In this document: one piece after another, positions 8,365 through 19,450 of the stretch
How positions within the stretch are numbered: the first letter of the stretch is position 1
Layout of the letters: each line of letters starts with the position of its first letter
Assembly: GCA_029268515.1 (NCBI GenBank)
Contig: JAQWNP010000011.1
Location: 1-64,000, forward strand
Length of the DNA: 64,000 bases
Reading direction: 5' to 3'
Source of the DNA: Phycisphaerales bacterium
Lineage (GTDB): Bacteria > Planctomycetota > Phycisphaerae > Phycisphaerales > SM1A02
Made by a program: the position numbers and the translations under genes
Notes under the pieces: model-generated
Database searches by the model: none
What the model saw: only the letters and a program-made list of their open reading frames with translations
What the model was told of the DNA's origin: nothing

Positions 8365-8435
8365 TCGCATTACCAATCGTAAGACCATGCCAGGGCAGGA
8401 GCAGCAGAAAACCAGCTGTGTCTGTTCAATAGCGC

Positions 8436-8978
8436 TCACCATGCCCTCGAAATAATGCACTGAATCACAGATTCAGCCGCCTGAGCCATCGAAGTACCAT
8501 CAGAACAGAGCTTCCAATCGGCAATCGCTTCGTAGACTGGCTTTCGCTCAGCGAGAACGGCAGCCACCTCCTCAACAACATCAGCCCCAGTCAAACTGGG
8601 GCGATCATCTCCCTCAGCCTGCGCCCGCTGGAGCCGAGCGGTTAGCGTCTCCAAAGAGCAATCCAAGTACACCAAAACAGCTTGACCAGCGAGCTGCGCT
8701 TCCAAAATGCGCTGCTTTGCTTGTGGAATCATGACGACCCCACCACCGAGCGAGACAATTTGATCGCTGCCCAACAGCACTCTTTTAAGAACCTTCATTT
8801 CACCATCACGCCAAGCTTGTTCGCCCAGCTCAGCCCACACCTCTGTCACGGTCGGCTGTTGGAACAAATCAAGAACCAGTGAATCAAGATCGACTAAGGG
8901 CCGGCCAAGACTCCGAGCCACAATCCGACCGATTGAAGTCTTACCACTCCCTCTTGAACCTGTGAGCAAAATGTTCAT
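8436..8978 (-). CDS. aroK: shikimate kinase
   Basis: 180 residues, the standard length. It phosphorylates shikimate at the 3-OH in the chorismate pathway. The Walker A loop GSRGSGKTS (7-15) is clear, with D32 in the shikimate-binding DLDS segment, R57 in the substrate-binding helix, the GGG loop at 78-80, and R126 in DDRPSL of the lid. It converges on rpmH with about 70 bp between them, and the Fur-family gene lies upstream in the same orientation 39 bp away. Nearest homologues could also be annotated aroL; the two cannot be told apart here. Confidence 0.92.
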   Translation of the reverse strand: MNILLTGSRGSGKTSIGRIVARSLGRPLVDLDSLVLDLFQQPTVTEVWAELGEQAWRDGEMKVLKRVLLGSDQIVSLGGGVVMIPQAKQRILEAQLAGQAVLVYLDCSLETLTARLQRAQAEGDDRPSLTGADVVEEVAAVLAERKPVYEAIADWKLCSDGTSMAQAAESVIQCIISRAW

Positions 8979-9017
8979 CCCAGTTCCGCTCTCCTCGCGA
9001 AAGATAAAACAAACATA

Positions 9018-9473
9018 CTATTCCTGGTCTAATCTAACTTCGTCTTGAACTGTTCGCCCATGCAATTGCACAGAGATAGCATCAATTGACACACCCATCT
9101 TGCGTTCAATGCGTTCCAGTACTTCTGACCTAACACGCTCTAACAGAGCGTGCCCAAGATCATCTGGCACATCCTCAAGTGTTGTTTCACGTCCTTCCAC
9201 TTTGAGGTGCACATGCTCACTAATATTCGCGTCGTAGCGACAGCCACCATCTTTCATTGGCATACGCTGTATTAAACCTGCGTCATGAAGCGCTTCCAAC
9301 GTGTTATAAACGGTAGCCAGACTCAGACGGGGCATTTCATGCTGAACTTCTGCGTAGAGCTGTTTTGCTGTGGGATGGCTGCGCATCGATCTTAATGTCG
9401 AATAGATCGCCTTCCGCTGCCGTGTCCACCGGCCCGCCCCTTCAGGCAGAGAATATTTGTTTGAATGGGCCAT
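9018..9473 (-). CDS. Fur-family transcriptional regulator lacking the CxxC zinc site
   Basis: 151 residues from the ATG at 9473 (a GTG at 9485 adds four). The winged-helix half is typical (HPTAKQLYAEV, LSLATVYNTLEALHDAGLIQ), followed by RYDANISEHVH at the regulatory metal site. The dimerisation half has no CxxC pair, and the only cysteine is in GGCRYD, so the structural zinc of PerR/Zur/most Fur proteins is missing. The cognate metal or signal (Fe, Mn, peroxide) cannot be decided. It is divergent from ilvC across about 120 bp that probably carry both promoters. Confidence 0.87.
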   Translation of the reverse strand: MAHSNKYSLPEGAGRWTRQRKAIYSTLRSMRSHPTAKQLYAEVQHEMPRLSLATVYNTLEALHDAGLIQRMPMKDGGCRYDANISEHVHLKVEGRETTLEDVPDDLGHALLERVRSEVLERIERKMGVSIDAISVQLHGRTVQDEVRLDQE

Positions 9474-9599
9474 CTGCCTCCACACAGGGGTACCAACCAG
9501 GCATCACTGCTTCATCGTGACTGAACCACTATTATTGTACTGATCACTCTAACAGGCCAGACCTTTTTCAATGCTAACTTGAAGAGACTCACCTCAACC

Positions 9600-10616
9600 A
9601 TGCCTCTAAACACTCTACAAGGCCCCAAACAGATCAATATTGACGCTCTGAAGGGCCAGAAGATAGGCCTCATTGGTTTTGGAAATCAAGGCCGCTCCCA
9701 TGCGCTCAACCTCCGTGATAGTGGCCTCGAGGTCTGCATTGGCGCCAGAGAAAAATCGATGACGCGAGACGAGGCGGCCGAACTTGGTTTTACCGTCAGT
9801 GGTATCTCTGAAACAGTCGCCGCCAGCGATCTTGTCATTCTCTCGCTCCCTGATGAGGTGCACCAAGAAGTATTTACGAACACGATTGAGCCCGCACTCC
9901 AAAGTGGCTGCGTCATCGGTTTTCTACATGGATTCTCTGTGCACTTTGGACTCGTTAAGCCACCCAAGGATGTCGGCGTCGTAATGGTGGCGCCTAAAGG
10001 ACCAGGCATTGCATTACGAATGCGATTTGAAGAAGGCCTTGGGCTACCTTGCCTGCTCGCAGTCCAGCAAGAATCACCCGCTGGCAATGCCAGAGCGATG
10101 GCGCTGGCCTGGGCCGCTGGGCTCGGCGCTGCCAATGCGACGGTCGTAGAAACAACATTTGGCATCGAAGCTGAGACGGACCTCTTTGGAGAACAGGGCG
10201 TCCTCTGCGGCGGGCTCCTCGCGTTGCTTCAATCTGGCTTCGAAACACTGGTCAAAGCTGGCTATCCACCTGAAATTGCATATCTGGAATGCTGCCAGGA
10301 AATCAAGCAAATTGCTGACCTGGTCTTTGAAAAAGGCGTGACCGAGATGCTCAAAGCAATCAGCAACACCGCAGAATTTGGACTCATCAAAGGCCATGAG
10401 ACGATTAGGTCAGAGCAATTAGCGCCAGGCATGCAAAATCTCCTGGACTCAATCAAAGATGGAAGCTTTGCCCAGGCGATGCAGCAACAACACGCTGATG
10501 GAAGCAAGGAAATTCATCGCAATCGCCAGGAGATCGCCGCAAGTGAAATGGAATCTGCTGGCAAAACGGTACGAAGCTGGATGCCATGGCTCAATAATGC
10601 AAAGCCATCAGAGTAA
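9600..10616 (+). CDS. ilvC: ketol-acid reductoisomerase (class I)
   Basis: 338 residues from ATG 9600 (TTG 9579 would add seven). It converts acetolactate and acetohydroxybutyrate to dihydroxy acids in valine and isoleucine synthesis. The Rossmann loop GLIGFGNQG, the segment GFLHGFSVHFG, and the metal-binding TDLFGEQGVLCGG are all present; the length fits the short class I enzyme. No other ilv or leu gene is adjacent, so the pathway is dispersed. The loop after the first strand (GAREKSMTRDEA) is the region that normally sets NADPH preference, and its Arg is consistent with that. Confidence 0.95.
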   Translation: MPLNTLQGPKQINIDALKGQKIGLIGFGNQGRSHALNLRDSGLEVCIGAREKSMTRDEAAELGFTVSGISETVAASDLVILSLPDEVHQEVFTNTIEPALQSGCVIGFLHGFSVHFGLVKPPKDVGVVMVAPKGPGIALRMRFEEGLGLPCLLAVQQESPAGNARAMALAWAAGLGAANATVVETTFGIEAETDLFGEQGVLCGGLLALLQSGFETLVKAGYPPEIAYLECCQEIKQIADLVFEKGVTEMLKAISNTAEFGLIKGHETIRSEQLAPGMQNLLDSIKDGSFAQAMQQQHADGSKEIHRNRQEIAASEMESAGKTVRSWMPWLNNAKPSE

Positions 10617-10683
10617 ACAACGACACCTTCCCTGTTCTAAACTCCCCACTCCAGCAAACAGAACGCTGCGATAGACCAATACT

Positions 10684-11775
10684 TTGACTGTACTTGATGC
10701 CATTATTCTTGGAGTTGTTGAGGGTATTACGGAATACCTACCAATCAGCTCAACTGGCCACCTGATTATTGTCGCCAACCTTTTGGGGCTGGATCAAACC
10801 GCCCAAATCAAGGAGGCGGTGGACACCTATCTGATTGCGATTCAGGGCGGCGCGATCTTAGCAGTCGTCCTCCTTTATTGGCCACGGCTCCTTCAAATGC
10901 TCAATGGCCTGCGCGGCCGCGATCGCAATGGCCTGAAACTTTTTATCAATCTGGCAATTGCCTTCCTACCTGCTGCCATTATGGGCGTCCTACTCGCAAG
11001 TGCGATTGAGTACTGGCTCTTTAGGCCAGTGCCAGTATTACTTGCATTGGGCCTTGGTGGTGTGGCAATGATCATCGTCTCACGCTGGCAAAAGTCTCAC
11101 TACAAGCTCGTCGATAGCGACAGCGATCAAGCCCAGAATATGTTTACTGAGCTAGACGCACTTTCCTGGAAACAATCGCTCTTCATTGGCCTTTTACAAT
11201 GCGGCGCCCTTTGGCCTGGAACCAGTCGCTCCATGATGACTATTCTTGGTGGCCTTTTTGTAGGCCTTCGGCCTCGCCATGCTGCTGAATTTAGTTTTCT
11301 CTTGGGGCTACCAACGCTGACTGGCGCCTGCGTTTACAAACTCTTCGGCCACTTCTACAAGCCCGGCCCCAGCCTCTTTGAAACCCTGGGCCCGATCGCA
11401 GTCATTGTTGGCTTTGTTGCAGCAGGCCTCTCAGCCGCGTTGGCCATTCGATGGCTGGTGGGCTATCTCAACCGCCATAGTTTTGCGATCTTCGGTTGGT
11501 ATCGAATTGGGCTGACGGTGATTATGACGGGCCTGATACTAGGTGGAATCATTGCCATAGAGCAGCCCGAGGAACAAGCACCCTTCTCACCAGTCGCTCA
11601 GGGCAGCACCATGACAATGCCAACACCAATGACCAACAGACCAAACATAATGCGCAGCTGGCGACCGGGCACTTTATTGGCTAACCGAGCGCCCAAGAAC
11701 GCCCCCAAGATTGAGCCGCCACCTGCAGCTGGAAGTGCTGGCCAGAACACATACCCCAGCGTTCCGGGCACATGA
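10684..11775 (+). CDS. uppP: undecaprenyl-diphosphatase (UppP/BacA) with antisense-derived tail
   Basis: An integral membrane enzyme that recycles undecaprenyl diphosphate for peptidoglycan and glycan synthesis. Signature VEGITEYLPISSTGHLI at the N-terminus supplies the catalytic Glu pair, and PGTSRSM supplies the second active-site segment. Start is the TTG at 10684, supported by alignment to the family N-terminus; no clear ribosome binding site. The family ends around residue 285 (GLILGGIIAIE); here the frame continues about 75 residues of polar, proline-rich sequence antisense to the 3' end of the TSUP gene. The tail is probably a by-product of stop-codon loss. Confidence 0.92.
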   Translation: MTVLDAIILGVVEGITEYLPISSTGHLIIVANLLGLDQTAQIKEAVDTYLIAIQGGAILAVVLLYWPRLLQMLNGLRGRDRNGLKLFINLAIAFLPAAIMGVLLASAIEYWLFRPVPVLLALGLGGVAMIIVSRWQKSHYKLVDSDSDQAQNMFTELDALSWKQSLFIGLLQCGALWPGTSRSMMTILGGLFVGLRPRHAAEFSFLLGLPTLTGACVYKLFGHFYKPGPSLFETLGPIAVIVGFVAAGLSAALAIRWLVGYLNRHSFAIFGWYRIGLTVIMTGLILGGIIAIEQPEEQAPFSPVAQGSTMTMPTPMTNRPNIMRSWRPGTLLANRAPKNAPKIEPPPAAGSAGQNTYPSVPGT

Positions 11776-12395
11776 ACATCAGACCACCCCGTCATAATAA
11801 AAGCAATGGTGCCAACCACAGCAGCACATGGCGTAAAGCTTGAACTAGTGCCACTGACTTTGGCTTGCGGCAATCCCTCGTAGGTCAACCAGGGCACACT
11901 GAGCGCGCCACCGCCAACACCAAGTAACCCAGATTTAAACCCTGCGGCAGATCCAATCGACGCGCAAACCTTCCGACTCGGCATCGGTCGCTGGCGTGGT
12001 GTCACCTTAAACCCAAAGATCATTAGGTAAGAAACGATAAACATGACGACGCCAAATATTAACTGAAGCACTCGACTGTCTAATTGATCTGAAAGTATTG
12101 CTCCAACAATCACCCCAATGCTCATGCCCAAGATAACGCGCCGTGTGATAAGCCACACAATGTTCCCTTGACGTGCATGCGAAATAACGCTGCCAGCCGA
12201 AGTCGCGATCATCACACAGAGCGAGGTTCCCGAAGCCACTTGCATCCGTATTTCCTCTGGAATGTCTAAAAGCAGAAAGATCAACAAAAGCGTCGGCACC
12301 ATGATCATGCCACCACCGATACCAAGCATTGCAGCGATCCCCCCAATCACAATGCCGCTTAGAACCATGAGTGCTAACGCAATACCTAAATCCAT
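11598..12395 (-). CDS. TauE/SafE (TSUP) family membrane permease
   Basis: 265 residues with about eight hydrophobic segments and the two GxxxGxLGVGGG-type motifs of the family (AAMLGIGGGMIMVP near the start, KSGLLGVGGGALSVPWL in the second half). TSUP proteins export sulfite, sulfoacetate or other small sulfur or organic anions; the substrate here is unknown. Its 3' end overlaps the convergent uppP frame by 178 bp. Its start codon lies inside the left copy of the 97-bp repeat, and a short remnant of the same start exists at 14833-14874. Confidence 0.88.
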   Translation of the reverse strand: MDLGIALALMVLSGIVIGGIAAMLGIGGGMIMVPTLLLIFLLLDIPEEIRMQVASGTSLCVMIATSAGSVISHARQGNIVWLITRRVILGMSIGVIVGAILSDQLDSRVLQLIFGVVMFIVSYLMIFGFKVTPRQRPMPSRKVCASIGSAAGFKSGLLGVGGGALSVPWLTYEGLPQAKVSGTSSSFTPCAAVVGTIAFIMTGWSDVHVPGTLGYVFWPALPAAGGGSILGAFLGARLANKVPGRQLRIMFGLLVIGVGIVMVLP

Positions 12396-12457
12396 TGATA
12401 AACGCTTCCTTGATTCAACCTTGCATCAAAATCACGACGAACGTGAAGTGTCGCCAA
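12361..12457. repeat. 97-bp direct repeat, copy A (left flank of glycan cassette)
   Basis: Matches 14840-14936 at 91 of 97 positions in direct orientation, with an uninterrupted identical run of about 40 bp. Copy A contains the first codons of the intact TSUP gene and, on the same strand, a decayed copy of the last ligA codons (GDTSRSS then stop at 12434-12432, against GNSSPSS in ligA). Confidence 0.93.
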
Positions 12458-12471
12458 CATAACATAGCTAT

Positions 12472-13446
12472 TTATATACCAACGAGCCGTAACCGAAGAC
12501 GATCTAAGTGGTCATATCGACCAACCCCAATACGCGGCAGCGCCGTAGCAGGCGCCTCCGGAAACACCAACCGGTCCTCTAGGATCGTTGCAGAAGAAAA
12601 GCCCTGTGCCTGTAAAATGTTCATCAGCTCTGGGGTATAATTGCCGTTTGGATAGGCAAAATGATGAACAGGAAGGCCGGTCCAAGACGTCAGTAAATCG
12701 CGGGACCGAACAATGCTGGTCTCAGCGTCTTGCAAAGGCAACTGATCAAGCAGCTCATGACCATGGCTATGCGCCCCGATCGTGATCATCGGATGCCGGG
12801 CCAAGCTTTGAAGTTGTGGCAAGGTCATCGGCTCAAGGGGCGCAAACCCCGTGGCCTGCGATCCCACTTGGCCCACAACCTGATCGGCCAATGCATCGCG
12901 CTGTCTCGTTGGTTGTTCTTTGATTGCCTCCAAGATCGGTCCAATTTGCTGCCAACGCTCTTTGCCCCGTACCGGTCCAACTGTCCAACGACTCAGCCCT
13001 TGCGGTGTCAAATCAATCGTTAGCGGGCCCGCGACCTGCAAGGCGTTCATAATCCGGTCAAACCAATATGCGACGCCGGTTTCGATCTGAGATGTCGCCA
13101 CATAAACCGTAACAGGCAGATTTTCGGCTTCCACCACAGGTAACAAATGATCGTAAAGCCCGCGTTCACCATCATCAAAGGTCAGCACAACACGCGGCCG
13201 AGACCCCGAAGCGCGTTCTAAAAGCGCCTGATCAAGCGTGATGATGTCGTAATCTTCTCTCAGCATCGCGATCTGTGCGAGAAAAGCTTCAACCCCTAAA
13301 ACCGTCCAAGCATCCAGCTGTTCCGCCATCGGCCGCAAGGTGTGGTAACACAGCAGTGTTATTGGATCACCGCGATGGGCCCGGCGCCTGAGGACGCTAT
13401 AGACCGGCCGGGTTGCCAGACCCCATAGGGCCGCACGCTTCAGCAT
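12472..13446 (-). CDS. polysaccharide deacetylase family protein
   Basis: 324 residues from the ATG at 13446, four bases after the stop of the upstream glycosyltransferase; a longer frame upstream overlaps that gene and is rejected. The NodB-type core is visible: VVLTFDDG (metal-binding Asp pair), IGAHSHGH (H-x3-H, metal ligands) and HFAYPNGNY. Such enzymes remove N- or O-acetyl groups from extracellular or membrane-linked glycans. No signal peptide is seen, suggesting cytoplasmic or intermediate action, as in many exopolysaccharide clusters. Coupled with the GT4 gene it forms a two-gene cassette between direct repeats. Confidence 0.88.
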   Translation of the reverse strand: MLKRAALWGLATRPVYSVLRRRAHRGDPITLLCYHTLRPMAEQLDAWTVLGVEAFLAQIAMLREDYDIITLDQALLERASGSRPRVVLTFDDGERGLYDHLLPVVEAENLPVTVYVATSQIETGVAYWFDRIMNALQVAGPLTIDLTPQGLSRWTVGPVRGKERWQQIGPILEAIKEQPTRQRDALADQVVGQVGSQATGFAPLEPMTLPQLQSLARHPMITIGAHSHGHELLDQLPLQDAETSIVRSRDLLTSWTGLPVHHFAYPNGNYTPELMNILQAQGFSSATILEDRLVFPEAPATALPRIGVGRYDHLDRLRLRLVGI

Positions 13447-13450
13447 CACA

Positions 13451-14659
13451 CTAATCACCCAATCTAGTTTGAAATTTTCCCCGCAGCCGCGCCGCTTCTG
13501 TTGTGACATCATGCATACGTTGCACGCGATCAAAACCTGCCTCGGCAAACTGACTGATTTCACTTTGAGACATATCGGCACAGGCACACATCGCTTCTAC
13601 GAGAGGGGCCACCTGCCCAGCTGGAACAAGCCATCCCGTTTCTCCATCTCGGACCAGCTCTGGAATGCCTGCTATATATGTTGAAATCACTGGACGGCGA
13701 CCTGCCATTGCCTCCATGATCACCACTGGCAATCCTTCGGTGAAGCTTGGATGCACCAAGGCTCGTGCACCTTGCAGTTCCTGTTGCACCTGATCAGACG
13801 TCACCCATCCGGCCAGCCGCACAGACTTTGCCAACCCAAATTTCGCAATACGCGCTTCGATTTGGGCGCGCATCGGACCATCCCCCGCCAGCACAAGACG
13901 CGCCTCAGGAATGCGCGCATGCACCTCTGCAAAGGCATCCAAGAGAACAAAATGCCCCTTTTCCGGACTGAACCGCCCCACACTCAGAAATACCGGTGCA
14001 TCTGACGGTGGAGTCGCGGGTGCGGCAAACCGTGATTTTGCCAGCCCGCACCTGACCACTTCGACCTTCTGCCATAGGGCGTAGGGAGTGTGATACATGA
14101 TCTGGCTGGCAATATACGCGCAAGACGCCGCAACAAATTCTGCATGTTCAACCTTGATCGGAAGGGCTTGATGTTTGGGATCGTCAAGGAACTCTTTCCC
14201 ATGAATTGTGAAGCTATACCGCGGACCACCAAGCGCCTTGATCAGACAGGCAATCTCGGCAGGATTTGTTCCAAAATGCGCATGGATATGCGTCACATCG
14301 CTTTTTTTCAGCCAAGTCAAAATACGGCAGGCGTGTGCTAGATAAATCAGATGGAATGGCCAAGACCTTTCATGGTTTCGTGACATGCGCAGCGCCAATT
14401 TTAAGGCCCGCGCAAACGCCCACGGACGGCGCAGCAGCACACGAACCGTTGACATCGCAAGGCCCTTTATACCGTGCCGAAGCGTGTGACGGGTTTTATC
14501 AAGCTCTGCCAAGTCAAGCGGGTCAACAAGTTCACTATCCCACCCGCGCAAAGCCAGACGGATTACCTCAACACCTTCGGCTTCCAGTGCGTGAATTTCC
14601 CGCCGAATAAACGTGTGACTTACCGTTGGGTAGAGATTGACTAAATAGGCAACATGCAT
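13451..14659 (-). CDS. GT4-family glycosyltransferase (colanic acid/exopolysaccharide type)
   Basis: 402 residues from the ATG at 14659, which gives the typical start MHVAYLVNLYPTVSHTF; a TTG at 14698 adds 13 residues unlike the family. GT-B fold: the C-terminal half has FLSVGRFSPEKG, LVLAGDGP and the nucleotide-sugar motif HPSFTEGLPVVIMEAMAG (EX7E). The overall pattern matches WcaL-like enzymes of exopolysaccharide assembly. First gene of the cassette; the deacetylase follows after 4 bp. The style of both proteins suggested proteobacterial relatives to me, which together with the flanking repeats argues for acquisition; that is inference. Confidence 0.9.
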   Translation of the reverse strand: MHVAYLVNLYPTVSHTFIRREIHALEAEGVEVIRLALRGWDSELVDPLDLAELDKTRHTLRHGIKGLAMSTVRVLLRRPWAFARALKLALRMSRNHERSWPFHLIYLAHACRILTWLKKSDVTHIHAHFGTNPAEIACLIKALGGPRYSFTIHGKEFLDDPKHQALPIKVEHAEFVAASCAYIASQIMYHTPYALWQKVEVVRCGLAKSRFAAPATPPSDAPVFLSVGRFSPEKGHFVLLDAFAEVHARIPEARLVLAGDGPMRAQIEARIAKFGLAKSVRLAGWVTSDQVQQELQGARALVHPSFTEGLPVVIMEAMAGRRPVISTYIAGIPELVRDGETGWLVPAGQVAPLVEAMCACADMSQSEISQFAEAGFDRVQRMHDVTTEAARLRGKFQTRLGD

Positions 14660-14839
14660 CGTGAAAGCGAGGCTCCTGATTGACGCGAGAAGGTCCAATT
14701 GCTAGCGCACATTAAGTCAGATCATGGGCTACTTCGCAACCTAGCACGATGTTCGCTTATGCCACTGCCGCATATGAAAGGGAATCCCCGATACGGCGAT
14801 CGACGATCTGATTGGGAATATCGCCCCCAAAAACCACTA

Positions 14840-16974
<2,135 letters not shown>

Positions 16975-17625
16975 TCATTCATCACCCGGCAGTGGCGTGG
17001 CCGAATCTGCACCAACAGGTTGCCACATACCACGAATCCAGGAAACACCATTTTTCAGTGGTGTAAACTCATAAGTCAGAATCACACTGTCGTAGGGCAA
17101 ACTCACTGCTTGCGGTGACATCACTCTTCGTGTCTCCCCAACTGCAGCATAACCCGACGCAACGATTTCAACTTCCTCGCCTAATTGAATACCGATCATC
17201 ACCTGGCCACCAGAGATTTCTGCACCGACGTGAGCCATACGGGTTTTTGGTGATATCGGGAATGAAACTTCAAACTGTGCGCCCACCGGAAAATCAGTCA
17301 CTGCGTAGGCGGTTCCCTTGGGCATATTGCCCACCGGTGATGGACTCTTGTCTCCGCTCGCCTTGGTTGGCACAAAGCTCACATTCATCGTTGGAAAACG
17401 AACAACGCTGGATGCACCCGCTTGGCTAATCGTTGCATCCACCAGTGCGGCTCGATCTTGTGCTGACACATCGGTGGAACTCGGCATCGGTGGCGCCTCA
17501 TAGCCACTGACAACTGGTGAATTGATGGTGACCAGCACCATGACGACAAGCGTGCCCAGGCACACAACAAAGCTCCCAATCCAGGCCAGGATATTGGCTG
17601 CACTCAAGTGCGATTTACTGCTCAT
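16975..17625 (-). CDS. single-span membrane protein, unknown
   Basis: 216 residues from ATG 17625, preceded by AAAGGA; the frame is open further upstream but that part lacks coding character. A short polar start is followed by one hydrophobic segment (about 11-33: ILAWIGSFVVCLGTLVVMV), then an extracytoplasmic domain with YAVTDFPVGAQFEVSFPISP and a Gly-rich strand pattern. No known family is recognised. It lies upstream of ligA in the same orientation and is divergent from dacB across 265 bp that should carry both promoters. Confidence 0.65.
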   Translation of the reverse strand: MSSKSHLSAANILAWIGSFVVCLGTLVVMVLVTINSPVVSGYEAPPMPSSTDVSAQDRAALVDATISQAGASSVVRFPTMNVSFVPTKASGDKSPSPVGNMPKGTAYAVTDFPVGAQFEVSFPISPKTRMAHVGAEISGGQVMIGIQLGEEVEIVASGYAAVGETRRVMSPQAVSLPYDSVILTYEFTPLKNGVSWIRGMWQPVGADSATPLPGDE

Positions 17626-17890
17626 ATGGCATTCCTTTCTACAGCCCGCAATGATCAGACGAGCAGAAGATAGCAGGCACAACGGCTTTCTGTGGGCCAC
17701 AATTCGATTCCAGGAAACTTCAATTTTTCTCAAATCCAACAACAAGGCCTCCATCTCAACCAATTCGCCCCAATCCGCCGATAGAAGAGCCACCCAGGAG
17801 CTGGATCGTCTGGCCCTGGTGATGGGCCCTGAGCTCATCCTCGAAATTCGGGGCAGAACCCTGCCTGGCGAGACTCATTCGGAGGTCATT

Positions 17891-19411
17891 TTGAGCGTAT
17901 CGATTGCATTCCAGAGATCTCACAACTCAATCAGCCGCCTTTGGGCTGCCAGTTTCCTATCAATTGCTTTATGTTCAACAGCGTGGGCTGATCTCGCAGG
18001 CGAGATCGCCGCTTGCATCGATCGAGCCAACTTGGGCAAAGCAACCATTTCAGTCTCAGTCGTTGATGCCGATACTGGTCGTCGTCGAGCCAGCCACCAT
18101 GGAAGCAAGAGCATGCTCCCGGCGAGCAATATGAAAATCCTCACCACGGCTGCAGCACTTGACACACTGGGGCCTCAATTCGAATTCCAAACCAAGTTAA
18201 TCTGGGATGGCAAAAAACTAATGGTGGTCTCAGATGGTGACCCCTCGCTCGCTGATCCCGAACTGGCTGACGAGCTGCGAAGAATCAACTCCAATTGGGG
18301 ACAACCCGACGCACTGGTCAACGCATGGACTGAGGCAATCAGTAGGCACCAAATTGGCCAAATCGACCAGCTGGTTATCGACGACCGTATCTTTGACCGG
18401 CAGCTCAGTCATCCAGACTGGCCTGCCAATCAGCGACTTCGTCATTACCAAGCACAGGTCAGTGGATTCAACTATCACCTCAATGTATTGCACTGCTACC
18501 CACGACCTGCTGGCACCGGCAGGAATGATGTATCACATGTTGAACCCAAGAGTCCTTGGCTGAGACACACCGATAAGACAAGAGCAGATCGTTCTTCAGA
18601 TGCCCCCTCTGGCATTGCGGTCACCCGACCAGACACTTCGAATACGCTCACCTTCACTGGTAATGTCAAGTATGTCCAGCGGGATCCACTGCGTGTCACG
18701 ATGCATGATCCACCAAACTTCTTCGCTGAGCTACTCGCCCATCGGCTTACCGCCAGTGGCACGACCGTCAAGCAAACAACCACAGCGACAGCTTCACATT
18801 TGCCGGCTCGCGGCACCCTCATCGAGCCAATTGCAATGACACCATTGGCGACTGTACTAACACGATGCAACAGGGACAGTGAAAATCTCTACGCTGAGGC
18901 ATTACTCAAACGCATTGCCTTCGCCACCACCGGCAAACCCGGCACATGGCCAACTGGCTGTGCCGTTATTCGATCCACAATACTCAATCGTATTCCCAGC
19001 TACAGCGGCCCTCTCGTTGTCGCAGACGGCTCAGGACTCAGTCGCCGCAATCGCGTATCGGCGCAGCTCATGACCAGCTTGCTTCATTCTATTCATCAAG
19101 ACGACCGCGTCGCATCAGTGTTTCTTGAAAGCTTAGCGCTGGCTGCCTCAAGTGGCACCATGAAGAAGCGATTCAGAAGCTGTGATCTGCATAGCGCCAT
19201 GGTACGAGCAAAGTCTGGTTACATCCGAGGCGTCTGCTCACTTTCTGGATATGTCACGGCACCCAACGGTCGCACTTGCTGCTTTAGCATTCTCATTAAT
19301 GACCTCCAGAAACCACTGGGAACGGCGCAACGTTTTCAGGAGAAAATCGTGGCCCTCATTGCGAAAGATCTGAGTACATCCCAGTCATTGACAGCCGTCG
19401 AAGGTGGATGA
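17891..19411 (+). CDS. dacB: D-alanyl-D-alanine carboxypeptidase/endopeptidase (PBP4, peptidase S13)
   Basis: 506 residues from TTG 17891, chosen because GGAGG (17881-17885) sits 5 nt upstream and the start yields a proper signal peptide (cleavage near CSTAWA-DLA); the frame runs open far upstream without support. The penicillin-binding motifs are present: SxxK as S79-N-M-K82, SxN as S330-E-N, and KTG-type as K441-S-G. It acts in the periplasm on peptidoglycan cross-links. Residues between SxxK and SxN form the extra domains typical of the S13 family. Convergent with the TlpA-like gene downstream (39 bp). Confidence 0.9.
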   Translation: MSVSIAFQRSHNSISRLWAASFLSIALCSTAWADLAGEIAACIDRANLGKATISVSVVDADTGRRRASHHGSKSMLPASNMKILTTAAALDTLGPQFEFQTKLIWDGKKLMVVSDGDPSLADPELADELRRINSNWGQPDALVNAWTEAISRHQIGQIDQLVIDDRIFDRQLSHPDWPANQRLRHYQAQVSGFNYHLNVLHCYPRPAGTGRNDVSHVEPKSPWLRHTDKTRADRSSDAPSGIAVTRPDTSNTLTFTGNVKYVQRDPLRVTMHDPPNFFAELLAHRLTASGTTVKQTTTATASHLPARGTLIEPIAMTPLATVLTRCNRDSENLYAEALLKRIAFATTGKPGTWPTGCAVIRSTILNRIPSYSGPLVVADGSGLSRRNRVSAQLMTSLLHSIHQDDRVASVFLESLALAASSGTMKKRFRSCDLHSAMVRAKSGYIRGVCSLSGYVTAPNGRTCCFSILINDLQKPLGTAQRFQEKIVALIAKDLSTSQSLTAVEGG

Positions 19412-19450
19412 TTTTTCGCCTCCAACACCTCGCATCATAAAACCAACTGT

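Noticed and set aside
8365-8435. rnpA expected directly after rpmH
   Set aside because: Only about 70 bp separate rpmH from the convergent aroK and there is no coding frame for the RNase P protein.
12472-13587. Longer polysaccharide deacetylase start at 13587
   Set aside because: The extra 47 codons overlap the end of the glycosyltransferase gene in another frame and carry no family sequence; ATG 13446 directly after the upstream stop is preferred.
12458-14839. Insertion sequence or transposon carrying the glycan cassette
   Set aside because: No transposase, resolvase or terminal inverted repeats, and the flanking repeats are pieces of the neighbouring ligA and TSUP genes rather than mobile element ends.
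17522-17890. Upstream extension of dacB from 17522
   Set aside because: It is antisense to the divergent membrane protein start, and the TTG at 17891 with GGAGG upstream gives a proper signal peptide.
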